Source of the DNA: Paraferrimonas sp. SM1919
Lineage (GTDB): Bacteria; Pseudomonadota; Gammaproteobacteria; Enterobacterales; Shewanellaceae
DNA: 64,000 bases
Assembly: GCF_010993985.1 (NCBI RefSeq)
Contig: NZ_WINH01000001.1
Coordinates: forward strand, 62,001-126,000
Reading direction: 5' to 3'
In this document: piece after piece, positions 53,775-62,703 of the stretch
Layout of the letters: the number at the start of each line of letters is the position of its first letter
Numbering within the stretch: the stretch's first letter is position 1
Made by a program: the position numbers and the translations under genes
The notes under the pieces: model-generated
Database searches by the model: none
Told to the model about the DNA's origin: nothing
The model's input: the letters and a program-made list of their open reading frames with translations, nothing else

Positions 53775-54533
53775 TTAAAAATGTACTTGAAGCTTAATTT
53801 GTGGCGTCGTTTCATTAACACCGGCTTGGGCAAATTTATTTCGCCAAATATCCAATTCTAAACCAATAAATACTGTACCTGACTTTTCTATGTAATGACC
53901 TAGATCAAGCTTTAGTTGGGGCTGGATATGGAAAACACCGCTTTGCCTGCCCAGATTATTATTAAAAGCGGTGGCGTAATCCATAAACCCATTAAACACA
54001 AAACGACTCTCTCCCACCTTAAATGGCACCATCCAAACCGCAGTAAACTGCCAATTATCTTGGTTATTTAAGCCAGCTTTATCTTGAAATCGTCGATAGA
54101 AGTTAGTATCAACAAAGGCGTTAGTACTTACTTTCCAGCGAGCCCCTATTCCAGTTAAGATATTATCACTATTACTTGCTGTGGCCATTTCCCACTGGTT
54201 AACTATATAAGCATCTTTGAGCCAATCTCCCTCAAGTTGACTCCCCAATAGGTTCGATAAGCTAAAATCCACAGCAAATTCACCATAAGTAAAGTCATTA
54301 ATGATGCTGCTGCCACTAAACCTATCAATAAATAAGAAGTGCTTCCCCCATTGGTAGCTGGCCATGTTTTCAATGGTAACAACGGTGCCGGTGCTACTAC
54401 TGCCTTTGTTGTTACCAAACGCTTGCTTATAGCCATCGCCATATTGAACACTTAAATTAGTGTCAGAAAACAATGGCTGTGCCCATGCCTGTCCAGTTAG
54501 GGTAAGCAATATTAATAATACTGTTCGCATCAT
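53775..54533 (-). CDS. Tsx-like nucleoside-channel outer-membrane protein
   Basis: 252 residues: signal peptide (MMRTVLLILLTLTGQAWA) and a mature barrel of Tsx type, beginning LFSDTNLSVQYGDGY and ending GLELDIWRNKFAQAGVNETTPQIKLQVHF. Tsx-family channels pass nucleosides and similar small solutes. It starts 19 bp after the metallo-beta-lactamase-fold gene stop, so the two are almost certainly co-transcribed. Confidence 0.82.
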   Translation of the reverse strand: MMRTVLLILLTLTGQAWAQPLFSDTNLSVQYGDGYKQAFGNNKGSSSTGTVVTIENMASYQWGKHFLFIDRFSGSSIINDFTYGEFAVDFSLSNLLGSQLEGDWLKDAYIVNQWEMATASNSDNILTGIGARWKVSTNAFVDTNFYRRFQDKAGLNNQDNWQFTAVWMVPFKVGESRFVFNGFMDYATAFNNNLGRQSGVFHIQPQLKLDLGHYIEKSGTVFIGLELDIWRNKFAQAGVNETTPQIKLQVHF

Positions 54534-54552
54534 TTACTCGCAGTAATGTTAA

Positions 54553-55521
54553 TTACTTAGTAGCTTTAAGGTCATTATAGGCTGCTGGGATATTTAGGGC
54601 TGGATGAACCCAACCAAATAGGGCGTAGCCAGAAAATTCCTGCAACTGTACCCGCTTAACCGTCTCTTCTAAGCTCAAGCCATCTTTTATCGCCTTACCT
54701 ACTTCCCGTTTTACGGCTTCCAAATAATCAATATGCCAACGTAGATCTTCTTTTCCCATCACGCTGCCGTGTCCCGGAACGATACGAGCGTCAGCAGGTA
54801 AAAATTGATACAGCCTCTTAAAGGTATCTAAGGTTTGTAATAAGTGGCCATCTAACAACCAAGGTAAAGCAGGCTTAACTGCGACGATTGCATTACCAGT
54901 CCACATTACTTTTGAGTTAGGTTCCCACACAAACAAGTCACCGCCAGTTTGCGCAAAGCCAAAATCAACAACTTGTAACTGTTTACCGCCGATATCCAAT
55001 GTTATTTGACCACCCTGCTGCACCAGAATATCTCCTGTGGTCGGCTTGATTTGCTCAATCCCACGCCCTTTACCAAAGTTATACATCATGAACTCAGTAT
55101 CTTTTTTAAAGTGCTTATCTACATACTGCTTAGTATTTTCATGTTGAATAATCACACTGCCTTGAGGTAAATACATGTTGCCGTAGGAGTGATCCCCGTG
55201 ATAACTGGTGTTAATGGCGTAAATTTGATGCTTACCGCCTTGTTTATTGGCAATATCCTGCAACTGTTTGTTGAGACGTTTATTTAGCATGGTGTCAATA
55301 ATGACCATGGCATTATCTCCAACGACAATGCCTCCACTGGTCGCAACAGGTGCACCTTTTGCTTCTAAGGTTTTAGCATCCTTTGAATATACCGCATACA
55401 CCCCATCGGCTAACCGCTCATGGGTCAACTTTACTTTATTTGCATCCCAAACTGGTTCTTGTGACCAAGCCATCGCTGAGCCAAAAAAAGCAATGATTGT
55501 CAATATTTTAGGCAGTTTCAT
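54553..55521 (-). CDS. Metallo-beta-lactamase-fold protein lacking key metal ligands
   Basis: 322 residues with signal peptide (MKLPKILTIIAFFGSAMAWS). The overall fold is that of the metallo-beta-lactamase superfamily, but the usual HxHxDH reads S106-Y-H108-G-D110-H111, so the first histidine is serine. The next histidine site reads GFA190QTGGD, with alanine for histidine. The bridging aspartate is N210 in WTGN. Only the last histidine (VPGHG) remains in place. It therefore cannot build the normal dinuclear site and may be a binding or otherwise altered protein. First in the run of genes before the Tsx-like channel. Confidence 0.8.
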   Translation of the reverse strand: MKLPKILTIIAFFGSAMAWSQEPVWDANKVKLTHERLADGVYAVYSKDAKTLEAKGAPVATSGGIVVGDNAMVIIDTMLNKRLNKQLQDIANKQGGKHQIYAINTSYHGDHSYGNMYLPQGSVIIQHENTKQYVDKHFKKDTEFMMYNFGKGRGIEQIKPTTGDILVQQGGQITLDIGGKQLQVVDFGFAQTGGDLFVWEPNSKVMWTGNAIVAVKPALPWLLDGHLLQTLDTFKRLYQFLPADARIVPGHGSVMGKEDLRWHIDYLEAVKREVGKAIKDGLSLEETVKRVQLQEFSGYALFGWVHPALNIPAAYNDLKATK

Positions 55522-55669
55522 AACATATTCCTCGTCATTTTGATTACCCTAAGCCTAATCCAAAATATAAATATGAAAATTAGGAAATACTGCGAGCTTT
55601 ATTAAGCTAAGCCTGACTCAGCAAACGCTTAGGGGTATAATTCGACAAAAAAACAATCACAGAGTAACC

Positions 55670-56773
55670 ATGGAACTATTAAATATTGATTGCCTAGGTA
55701 AGCCATTACGCTTAGAAGGCTCTATGGCCGGTTGGCAGCAACTGTTTTGGGGTAATGACTTAGTTAGCGTCATCCCCGCATCAAGCGACTATGAAGGTGA
55801 GAAAAGCCACCAATTTATGCTAGCCACGGAACCAGAGGTTGAGGGTGCCGAGCCCAAAACCATTCAAGTGAACCTTACTAGCACTTTGCAATGGCAGCCG
55901 TTTTTGATTGATTACCAGCTAACGGTAAACGATGAAGAAATCCTATCAGGCTCCCGCAATACCAAAGACATCGAGCAGCAAGTTCCAGTCGTCCCTATTG
56001 AAGAGAAAAAGTCTTTTAGCGTACTGGGTTTAGCATCGCTGGGTTTTAAGCTTTTAAAAAGCGCTAAGGTTATCAAAGTAGTATTGGCTGGGGCATCAAT
56101 GGCGGCCTATTCCTGGCTGTTCTCGTTTGAGTTTGCGCTAATGCTATTGGCTTGTTTGGTGTTCCACGAATATGGCCATATTAAAGCCATGAAGTACTTT
56201 GGCATGAAAACCAAGGGCATTTACCTGATCCCTTTTGTGGGCGGTGCGGCGGTGACTGAGGATAAAATCAACACCCGCTGGCAAGATGTAGTCATCGCCA
56301 TTATGGGACCGAGTTTTGGCTTACTGTTATCCATTGCCGCTCTGGTGGCCTATTGGGTCACTGGCATGGAAATCTTTGCGGGAGTGGCCGCCTTCAACGC
56401 ACTATTAAACCTGTTTAACCTATTGCCCATTTTGCCCTTAGATGGTGGCCATGTTCTAAAAAGCATCAGCTTTTCCATGAACTCTATCGTCGGTTTAGTG
56501 ATGTGTGTGTTAGGCGCAGTGGCAGGTGTGTTAATAAGTTATCACTTTGGTTTAGCCTTGCTAGGCTTGTTACTGCTAATCGGTTCATTAGAGATCGTAT
56601 TTGAATGGAAACTACGTCACCAAAGCCACCTGTTACCGCTAGATAGATATGGGCAAATATTTTCAGCGGTGTGGTACTTTGCCATTGTTGGTTTATTTGT
56701 AGGGATTATTATGCATTTAGCCTCAAGCGGCTCAGAAATCCTGGCACTGCCGCTTAAAATTTTGCAAAGCTAA
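55670..56773 (+). CDS. M50-family site-2-type membrane metalloprotease
   Basis: 367 residues. The zinc motif HExxH is H166-E167-Y-G-H170 (FHEYGHIKAM) inside a membrane helix, and the third ligand aspartate is D258 in LPILPLDGGH. The N-terminal ~115 residues form a soluble domain; a large hydrophobic region with several helices (~135-330) follows. Such enzymes cleave transmembrane or membrane-anchored substrates within the bilayer. Lone gene; a bidirectional terminator follows. Confidence 0.9.
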   Translation: MELLNIDCLGKPLRLEGSMAGWQQLFWGNDLVSVIPASSDYEGEKSHQFMLATEPEVEGAEPKTIQVNLTSTLQWQPFLIDYQLTVNDEEILSGSRNTKDIEQQVPVVPIEEKKSFSVLGLASLGFKLLKSAKVIKVVLAGASMAAYSWLFSFEFALMLLACLVFHEYGHIKAMKYFGMKTKGIYLIPFVGGAAVTEDKINTRWQDVVIAIMGPSFGLLLSIAALVAYWVTGMEIFAGVAAFNALLNLFNLLPILPLDGGHVLKSISFSMNSIVGLVMCVLGAVAGVLISYHFGLALLGLLLLIGSLEIVFEWKLRHQSHLLPLDRYGQIFSAVWYFAIVGLFVGIIMHLASSGSEILALPLKILQS

Positions 56774-56776
56774 AAC

Positions 56777-56804
56777 AATAAAGGCGCCAATTGGCGCCTT
56801 TATT
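56777..56804. terminator. Bidirectional terminator-like palindrome
   Basis: A perfect 28-bp palindrome (AATAAAGGCGCCAA / TTGGCGCCTTTATT) lies between the convergent protease and rhodanese genes. T-rich ends flank the GC stem on both strands, though with breaks. Confidence 0.8.
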
Positions 56805-56807
56805 CAT

Positions 56808-57161
56808 TTAGGGGTTAAGGTGTTTGATCACCGCACCAACCGTCCCCACATTAATGGCATTGTAGCCCTGCTTTTTCAACCACATGACGGCACTGCCAGA
56901 GCGCATACCCGAGGCACAATACACCACTAAGGTCTTATTTTTATCAAGGCTTTTAGTGTTTCCCGTCATCAAACTTTGTACAGGGATGTTTAATGAGTTC
57001 GGTGCACTTATAGCGGCAAACTCTGATTCAGTGCGAACATCAACTAACTGAATATCATTTGGATTTAGGTTTGCCAGTAACGCTTTTGCTTTTTTAGATT
57101 TGTAAATTCTATAAGCAATAAATAAGCCCACAAGCATCAAAGGGAGATATTGTTCAAACAT
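56808..57161 (-). CDS. Rhodanese-like sulfurtransferase with N-terminal membrane anchor
   Basis: 117 residues from ATG 57161. A single N-terminal hydrophobic stretch (QYLPLMLVGLFIAYRIY) precedes one rhodanese domain with active-site cysteine in YCASGMRSGSA, the C-x2-G-x-R-S loop of small single-domain rhodaneses. The domain also shows VQLVDVRTESEFAAI. The sulfur acceptor is unknown. An in-frame upstream start is possible but weaker in context. Confidence 0.88.
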   Translation of the reverse strand: MFEQYLPLMLVGLFIAYRIYKSKKAKALLANLNPNDIQLVDVRTESEFAAISAPNSLNIPVQSLMTGNTKSLDKNKTLVVYCASGMRSGSAVMWLKKQGYNAINVGTVGAVIKHLNP

Positions 57162-57334
57162 AAAGTTACTTCTTCTACTATTGAATGATTGCCTATGATA
57201 CACACTAAATTAGAAAAATCTAATGTAAAATATTCACACTGTGAGCTTAAACAAATGACTGGCAGGGACCTTCATCCTTGTTTCATTCATCTCTATCGCT
57301 AACCAACATTGGGCAATCTCATTCACATAAGGAT

Positions 57335-58402
57335 TTAACTTGCCGCTTTTAAAATAATTTTATCTTGTCCAACCCTTTCATATTGAAGCTCAAAACTCGT
57401 CGCTAAGACATCAAGCAATCCCGTAACATCACCAGTTTTAAACATCCCTGCTACTCTGATATCTTTAAGCTTATCATGGTCAACAACTTCAAACTTAATA
57501 TCCGTATAACGGCCGATTTCAGCCACAGCTTGATCAAGTGTTTCTCCCCTAAAGATTAAGTTACCACTTCGCCAAGATAAGCTTGCGGCAATATCCATCT
57601 CATCAACTTTAACGACTTGTTGGCTTGCCTGATGGCTGTTGTCTAAATTAACTTTTTCGCCTTTAGAAATTGCTAACGAGTGGCTGGGGAGCCTATTAAC
57701 TTCTTGCTTTTGAGTAGCGGCGCTGTTGTTAACCAACTCAGTTTGTGGAACCACTAAAACCTTACCTTCAGTAACAATCAGCTCTACCGAGGCATTGCCT
57801 ACTTCAACATTAAAAGCTGTCCCAACTGCTTGTATCACTTGACCTGCGGCAATCACACTTAACGGACGTTCCTCGTCATGGGCCACATCAATATGGATTT
57901 CCCCTCGCTGCAATTCGATCATGCGTGCATTTTCAGTAAAGGTAACCTGAACAAAACTATTAGTGTTCAAAGTGATCTTGCTGGTATCTTGCAAATTCAC
58001 CGTGCGGCTCTCACCTACAGTGGTTTGATAGTTTTGTTGACTCGAAACCAAATGCTGCTGGTTATCATGTCCAGCTGGCCACATGATATAACCTAATAGG
58101 CTTACTACCATCAAAAGTGATGCCGCTAACGATAGCCCCAAACGATATCGGGGCTGCGTTTTAGGTGCCTTTGGAAATATCGCTGATAATCGACTCAATG
58201 CATCCATCTTATCCCAAAGTTGCGCGACCTCTAAAAACACCGTAACGTTTTGCTGATCCGCTGCGAGCCACTCACCTAACTGCAGATTATCTGCAGAATC
58301 CAGATCTCGATCAATTTTTGCTATCCATTGGCAGGCTATCTCTAGTCGCTGCTCATCTTCTGCTGTCGTAAACTCAGGCTTTAACGGGTAAATATTACTC
58401 AC
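57335..58402 (-). CDS. FecR-type anti-sigma/sensor protein
   Basis: 355 residues from a GTG at 58402, preceded 5 nt away by GGAGG within the end of the sigma gene; the sigma stop overlaps the start by 8 bp. The N-terminal DUF4880-like region (ACQWIAKIDRDLDSADNLQLGEWL) faces the cytoplasm, a TM helix follows (SLAASLLMVVSLLGYIMW), and the periplasmic part holds the FecR beta-domain (VGESRTVNLQDTSKITLNTNS) and a C-terminal STN-contacting domain. It relays receptor occupancy to the sigma factor. Confidence 0.92.
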   Translation of the reverse strand: MSNIYPLKPEFTTAEDEQRLEIACQWIAKIDRDLDSADNLQLGEWLAADQQNVTVFLEVAQLWDKMDALSRLSAIFPKAPKTQPRYRLGLSLAASLLMVVSLLGYIMWPAGHDNQQHLVSSQQNYQTTVGESRTVNLQDTSKITLNTNSFVQVTFTENARMIELQRGEIHIDVAHDEERPLSVIAAGQVIQAVGTAFNVEVGNASVELIVTEGKVLVVPQTELVNNSAATQKQEVNRLPSHSLAISKGEKVNLDNSHQASQQVVKVDEMDIAASLSWRSGNLIFRGETLDQAVAEIGRYTDIKFEVVDHDKLKDIRVAGMFKTGDVTGLLDVLATSFELQYERVGQDKIILKAAS

Positions 58403-58970
58403 CTTTGCCTCCTCGAATTTTTGAAGCATTGACTACAGTTTGCTCACTAGAGGGAGGTTGTTGACTGCTTCTCATGTACTTAACACAACTTTTCATGCCT
58501 GCTGAGATATGCTTCTCTACCGTACTTTCTGAAATTTTTAATTCTTTAGATATCTCTCTTTGCGAGTATCCATAAACCTTCTTCAATACAAACACCTTTC
58601 TGCACTGTATTGGTAAATGACGAACCGCTTCACAAAAAAATTCAAATTCATTATTAGTGAGTGCTCTTTGGTACATTTCATCTACATTAAGGTTGCTCCC
58701 ATTAAGCGAAAAGCTGTCAACTTCAGTCCCACCATCTATTAATCTAACACTTGCTTGCTTTTTATAGTCTAGCGCTAGATTTTTAGCGGTTTTATACATA
58801 AATGATTTAGGTGAAATAATGTCATCTTTATTTTTAACCTGACAAATTCTAACATAAGTTTCTTGTACAATATCCTCTATCTCATGTGGAGGGACAATGC
58901 TAGATATTGCTCTAGAAATCCCTTTGATAGAAGCCAAATAAACTTTAGTTAATAACGCTTCCTTAGACAT
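58395..58970 (-). CDS. ECF RNA polymerase sigma factor (FecI-like)
   Basis: 191 residues. Region 2 is clear (IEDIVQETYVRICQ, SFMYKTAKNLALDYKK) and region 4 carries the helix-turn-helix (HLPIQCRKVFVLKKVYGYSQREISKELKISESTVEKHI). With the overlapping FecR gene and the STN-domain TonB receptor upstream on the other strand, this forms a cell-surface signalling unit. It should direct transcription of the receptor or linked genes. Confidence 0.93.
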   Translation of the reverse strand: MSKEALLTKVYLASIKGISRAISSIVPPHEIEDIVQETYVRICQVKNKDDIISPKSFMYKTAKNLALDYKKQASVRLIDGGTEVDSFSLNGSNLNVDEMYQRALTNNEFEFFCEAVRHLPIQCRKVFVLKKVYGYSQREISKELKISESTVEKHISAGMKSCVKYMRSSQQPPSSEQTVVNASKIRGGKGE

Positions 58971-59280
58971 TATTCCTCACTTTAATTTTTCTTTTTATAA
59001 GTCCTTTATAACGTCCTTTAAAAGAGACGAATAAAATAAAAATTTCCACCATAAGAAAAACGAAAATAACCAAAAACAAGCATATCTATAGTTGTTTATA
59101 AGGTTTTCAACAGTAAATCTAAATTTACTCTGCCAGAAAAATTCAGTTAATCAACACCTTAATGTCGTAGAAGTACACATTCCCCTTTGAATCCACTTTT
59201 AATGGTAAAGTGCTTGTGTTTAAACAAACTTATACTATATGGTTTTATCTTGTACTTAGGTTTCTGCTCAAACCTTAAAT
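58971..59280. promoter_or_regulatory. Divergent promoter region of the sigma and TonB receptor genes (310 bp)
   Basis: No open frame with family similarity was seen. GTCCTTTA occurs twice in direct repeat (59001-59008, 59013-59020) close to the sigma start. A GGAAAT element exists on the minus strand further out, but spacing to a GTC element is short of the usual ECF arrangement, so no promoter is called. Confidence 0.45.
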
Positions 59281-62200
59281 ATGCTCAAGCACAAACCTAA
59301 TGCAAATACTAAGAATTATAAAAAATGCTACAAAGGCATCTCTAAAATGTTTTTCTCTCAAAAAAGATTAAAAAAAATCAACTATGCATGGTGGAAAAGT
59401 TTTTTTCATTCGTCTGGTAAAAGTGTGAGCCTTAATCGCTCACCACAGGGATGTAGAAAGTTTGGGTATCGTTGTATTTGTTTATTTATCACCTATAGCT
59501 TATCAAGCTGGTTGATGGCTGAAGAAAAGCCCGCATTAATTACTTTCAATATACCAAAACAAAGAGCTGACTTATCACTAATTGAGTTTGCTAAACAAGC
59601 AAATATCACCTTGCTTTTTTCATTTGATATTATGAAAGGGAAACAAGCAAATGAGTTATTTGGTACTAGCAGTATTGAACAAGGTATTAATCAATTATTA
59701 GATAATACCGGGCTCAAGGCTCATATTGGTGAAAGTGGGCAATTATCTATCTTGGTAGATCCAAGTTTTGAGAGAGATAACATGTCTAAATATAACAAAA
59801 ATAAAATAGCTACAGCTGTTTTAGCGGTTCTAAGTTCTGTTGCTGTTGCACCATCGAGCGCTCAAGAGGGCAGTGAAGCTAAACCTGAAATTATCGAAGT
59901 AAAAGGGATCAGAGGCTCATTAGGGCGAGCAATGGACTCCAAAAGGGAAGCAAACGGGGTGGTTGATTCCATTTCTGCTGAAGATATTGGCAAGTTTCCC
60001 GATACTAACCTAGCCGAATCATTGCAACGTATTACTGGTGTGTCTATCGACCGTTCCGGTGGTGAAGGCCAACTGATCACCGTTCGTGGCTTTGGCCCTC
60101 AATTTAACACGGTATTGGTCAATGGTCGCCAAATGGCTTCAGAAAACCAAAGTCGAGCATTCAGTTTTGATACCATAGCATCTGAATTGGTGCGTAGCTT
60201 AGATGTCAATAAAACCTCTACTGCGACGATGCAATCTGGAGGCATTGGCTCTACCGTAAATATTACCACTGCCCGTCCATTTGCTATTAATGGTTTTAAA
60301 GTCGCTGGTAGCATCAAAGGCATTTATGATCAAAACAGTGAACAAACCACTCCTCAAGCTTCAGCGTTAATCAGTAATACTTTTAATGATGATAAGTTTG
60401 GGGTGTTGATGGCTCTTTCCCATCAACAACGTGAAACACGCTTAAATCAAGCTCAGGTAGATGGCTGGTTAGAAAATGTTGGCATCCCTAGTCCACAAAC
60501 CCAAGATGGCAATGCCTATAGCGGAAATATTTTCTCCCCTCGTAACTATGACCACAAGGTTACTACAGAGCAGCGTACCCGCAACAACATTAATTTAGTT
60601 ATGCAGTATGCTCCAGCCGATAATATTGAAATCACCGCTGATGCTTTATACTCGGATTTTGATGTTGAAACCGATAGTACTTCCTATGGTCACTGGTTTA
60701 CTGCCCCTAACGTAGAACCAGGTGCCATCGTCGATGCTAATGGCACGGTGATCGACCTTTACCAAGAAGTTGGTTTAGCCACCGACATGCATTCTAAAAA
60801 GTTCGACCGTTTAACTAACACTAGTTCTTATGGTTTGAATATTGGTTGGGACGTTAACCCTAACCTTAACATGAGTTTTGACCTCAGCCAGTCTAAAGCG
60901 GAACGCTTAGCAAACAATGGCCGTGGCAATCAATTATCTTTAATTGGTTATGCTAACCGTGTTCGCTTCCAAGTCGACGATAACATCTTGCCTTACGCTA
61001 GCGACTTTGCCGAAGCTAACCCAAATATTTATAGTGGCCAACAGGAACTCGATGGCGTTGCCTATGATCCCAATGTGACCCCAGCAGGTGTTTCCGATCA
61101 TCTAGATCCTAACAATAGTCGTGCCCATGTAATGTTGCGCCGTGGTTGGGCCGTTGAAGACAAAATTGACCAATTACGTTGGGACAATACTTGGATAGAC
61201 GATGGTAACAGTGGCCTAGCGGCGGTTAAATTTGGCGCAGCGTATTCTTCCGAGCGAAAAAACCTAGATCGCTGGGATAATGAAGGGGCTGGTTTACACT
61301 GTGTCTACTGTGGTTATCCAGATATGCCTGATATGTCAGCATTTGACCAATATGTATTTGATGCTGGCAGTGATTTTCTCAGCGGTGTGAGCGGAAGTGG
61401 TCGTATGCCAACCGCTTGGTTAGCCCATGATGGTGAAGCGAACTTTGCTTTTCTAGAAGCAGAAGCTGCTGCTAGTGGCAATCCGATGTCTTTTGATGCA
61501 GTAAAACGTAATAAGTCTTTTGAAATTGCTGAAAAAACCTTCTCTTTGTACAGTGAGTTTGAATTTGATGTTCAATTAGCTTCTATGCCACTCACCGCAA
61601 TTGCAGGGGTTCGTTATGAGCGAACTAATGTTGATGTTAAAGGTACAGATGAACCTGTTAGTGCGCTAACCATTCTTGATAAAACCGAGATGTTAGCCAG
61701 CTATGGCGCAGCACAGGGGATCACCAAGAGTTCAGATTATGAAGCGATATTACCAAACTTCAGTGTTAATCTTGAAATCAGTGAAGATCTTGTAGCTAGG
61801 GTTGCCGCGTCGAGAACCATTACCCGTCCAACACTCGATAGTATGTCACCAGTGACCGTGATTGGTACAACCCGTCAAGGTGGTAACTTAACGTCTAGCT
61901 CTGGTAACCCTGAACTGGAGCCATTCACTTCTGATAACTTAGATTTGTCTGTTGAGTGGTACTACAGTCAAGCCAGCTACCTTTCTGCAGGTTATTTCAG
62001 AAAGAATGTGGCTAACTTTATTATCAATTCGACTGAAAGTTTAACCTTCGATTTGGCTAATGGTGGTCAGTTAACAGACCCTTCTACCGGTAACGATGCT
62101 GATAATCCAGATGCCGCTGATGGTATTGCTGTGTTTACTAATACTCTGCCTAATAACAGTGAATCTGCGGTTGTTTCAGGCTGGGAATTAGCGGCACAAC

Positions 62201-62616
62201 ATACTTTTGATTCTGGCTTTGGCTTTATTGCCAACGCCACGCTTGCTGACAGTAATGCCGATCTGGATGCAGCGGATATCACTCAGAAGTTTGCGCTTAC
62301 AGGCCTTAGTGATTCATACAACTTAGTTGGATTCTATGAAAATGGTCCGATTCAATTACGTTTAGCCTACAACTGGCGTGATCAATTTGTTCAGTCATTA
62401 ACCCAAACTAACGGTGATGGAGTGACAATTGTTGAGGATTATGCGCAGTTAGATGCCAGTGGTAGCTATAGCTTCAATGACAACATCTCAATATTCTTTG
62501 AAGGTATTAACTTAACTAAAGAGTATATCCATAAACGCGGTCGCTTTGACAATCATTTGCTATTGATTGAAGACAGCGGACGTCGCTTTGCTGTTGGTAT
62601 ACGCGGTTCATTTTAA
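59281..62616 (+). CDS. STN-domain TonB-dependent transducer with a second internal signal peptide
   Basis: 1111 residues. A long polar leader precedes a hydrophobic stretch ending near residue 80. Residues ~86-160 form an STN/secretin short domain (FNIPKQRADLSLIEFAKQANITLLFS, QGINQLLDNTGLKAHI) of the kind that contacts FecR. A second Met (M168) is followed by a textbook signal peptide (KIATAVLAVLSSVAVAPSSAQ). Only then come a plug (IRGSLGRAM, DIGKFPDTNLAESLQRITGVS, LVNGRQ) and the barrel to the terminal VGIRGSF. It may use two starts, 59281 (or 59347) and 59782. Substrate unknown; this receptor class is common in glycan uptake. Confidence 0.9.
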   Translation: MLKHKPNANTKNYKKCYKGISKMFFSQKRLKKINYAWWKSFFHSSGKSVSLNRSPQGCRKFGYRCICLFITYSLSSWLMAEEKPALITFNIPKQRADLSLIEFAKQANITLLFSFDIMKGKQANELFGTSSIEQGINQLLDNTGLKAHIGESGQLSILVDPSFERDNMSKYNKNKIATAVLAVLSSVAVAPSSAQEGSEAKPEIIEVKGIRGSLGRAMDSKREANGVVDSISAEDIGKFPDTNLAESLQRITGVSIDRSGGEGQLITVRGFGPQFNTVLVNGRQMASENQSRAFSFDTIASELVRSLDVNKTSTATMQSGGIGSTVNITTARPFAINGFKVAGSIKGIYDQNSEQTTPQASALISNTFNDDKFGVLMALSHQQRETRLNQAQVDGWLENVGIPSPQTQDGNAYSGNIFSPRNYDHKVTTEQRTRNNINLVMQYAPADNIEITADALYSDFDVETDSTSYGHWFTAPNVEPGAIVDANGTVIDLYQEVGLATDMHSKKFDRLTNTSSYGLNIGWDVNPNLNMSFDLSQSKAERLANNGRGNQLSLIGYANRVRFQVDDNILPYASDFAEANPNIYSGQQELDGVAYDPNVTPAGVSDHLDPNNSRAHVMLRRGWAVEDKIDQLRWDNTWIDDGNSGLAAVKFGAAYSSERKNLDRWDNEGAGLHCVYCGYPDMPDMSAFDQYVFDAGSDFLSGVSGSGRMPTAWLAHDGEANFAFLEAEAAASGNPMSFDAVKRNKSFEIAEKTFSLYSEFEFDVQLASMPLTAIAGVRYERTNVDVKGTDEPVSALTILDKTEMLASYGAAQGITKSSDYEAILPNFSVNLEISEDLVARVAASRTITRPTLDSMSPVTVIGTTRQGGNLTSSSGNPELEPFTSDNLDLSVEWYYSQASYLSAGYFRKNVANFIINSTESLTFDLANGGQLTDPSTGNDADNPDAADGIAVFTNTLPNNSESAVVSGWELAAQHTFDSGFGFIANATLADSNADLDAADITQKFALTGLSDSYNLVGFYENGPIQLRLAYNWRDQFVQSLTQTNGDGVTIVEDYAQLDASGSYSFNDNISIFFEGINLTKEYIHKRGRFDNHLLLIEDSGRRFAVGIRGSF

Positions 62617-62630
62617 ATAGGAAACTGCTA

Positions 62631-62671
62631 ATGCCATCACAGGTTAACTCAATTATAACCTGTGATGGCAT
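62631..62671 (+). repeat. 16-bp perfect inverted repeat between receptor and halogenase genes
   Basis: ATGCCATCACAGGTTA / TAACCTGTGATGGCAT with a 9-nt loop. No T-run follows, so it is not a clear terminator. A possible ATG (62665) of the next gene lies inside the right arm. Confidence 0.75.
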
Positions 62672-62703
62672 CACACTGCCTCTATTGTCGTGAGTATAAA
62701 GTC

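Noticed and set aside
58995..59045. ECF-type promoter upstream of the sigma gene
   Set aside because: A GGAAAT-like and a GTC-like element exist on the minus strand, but the spacing is a few bases shorter than the usual arrangement.
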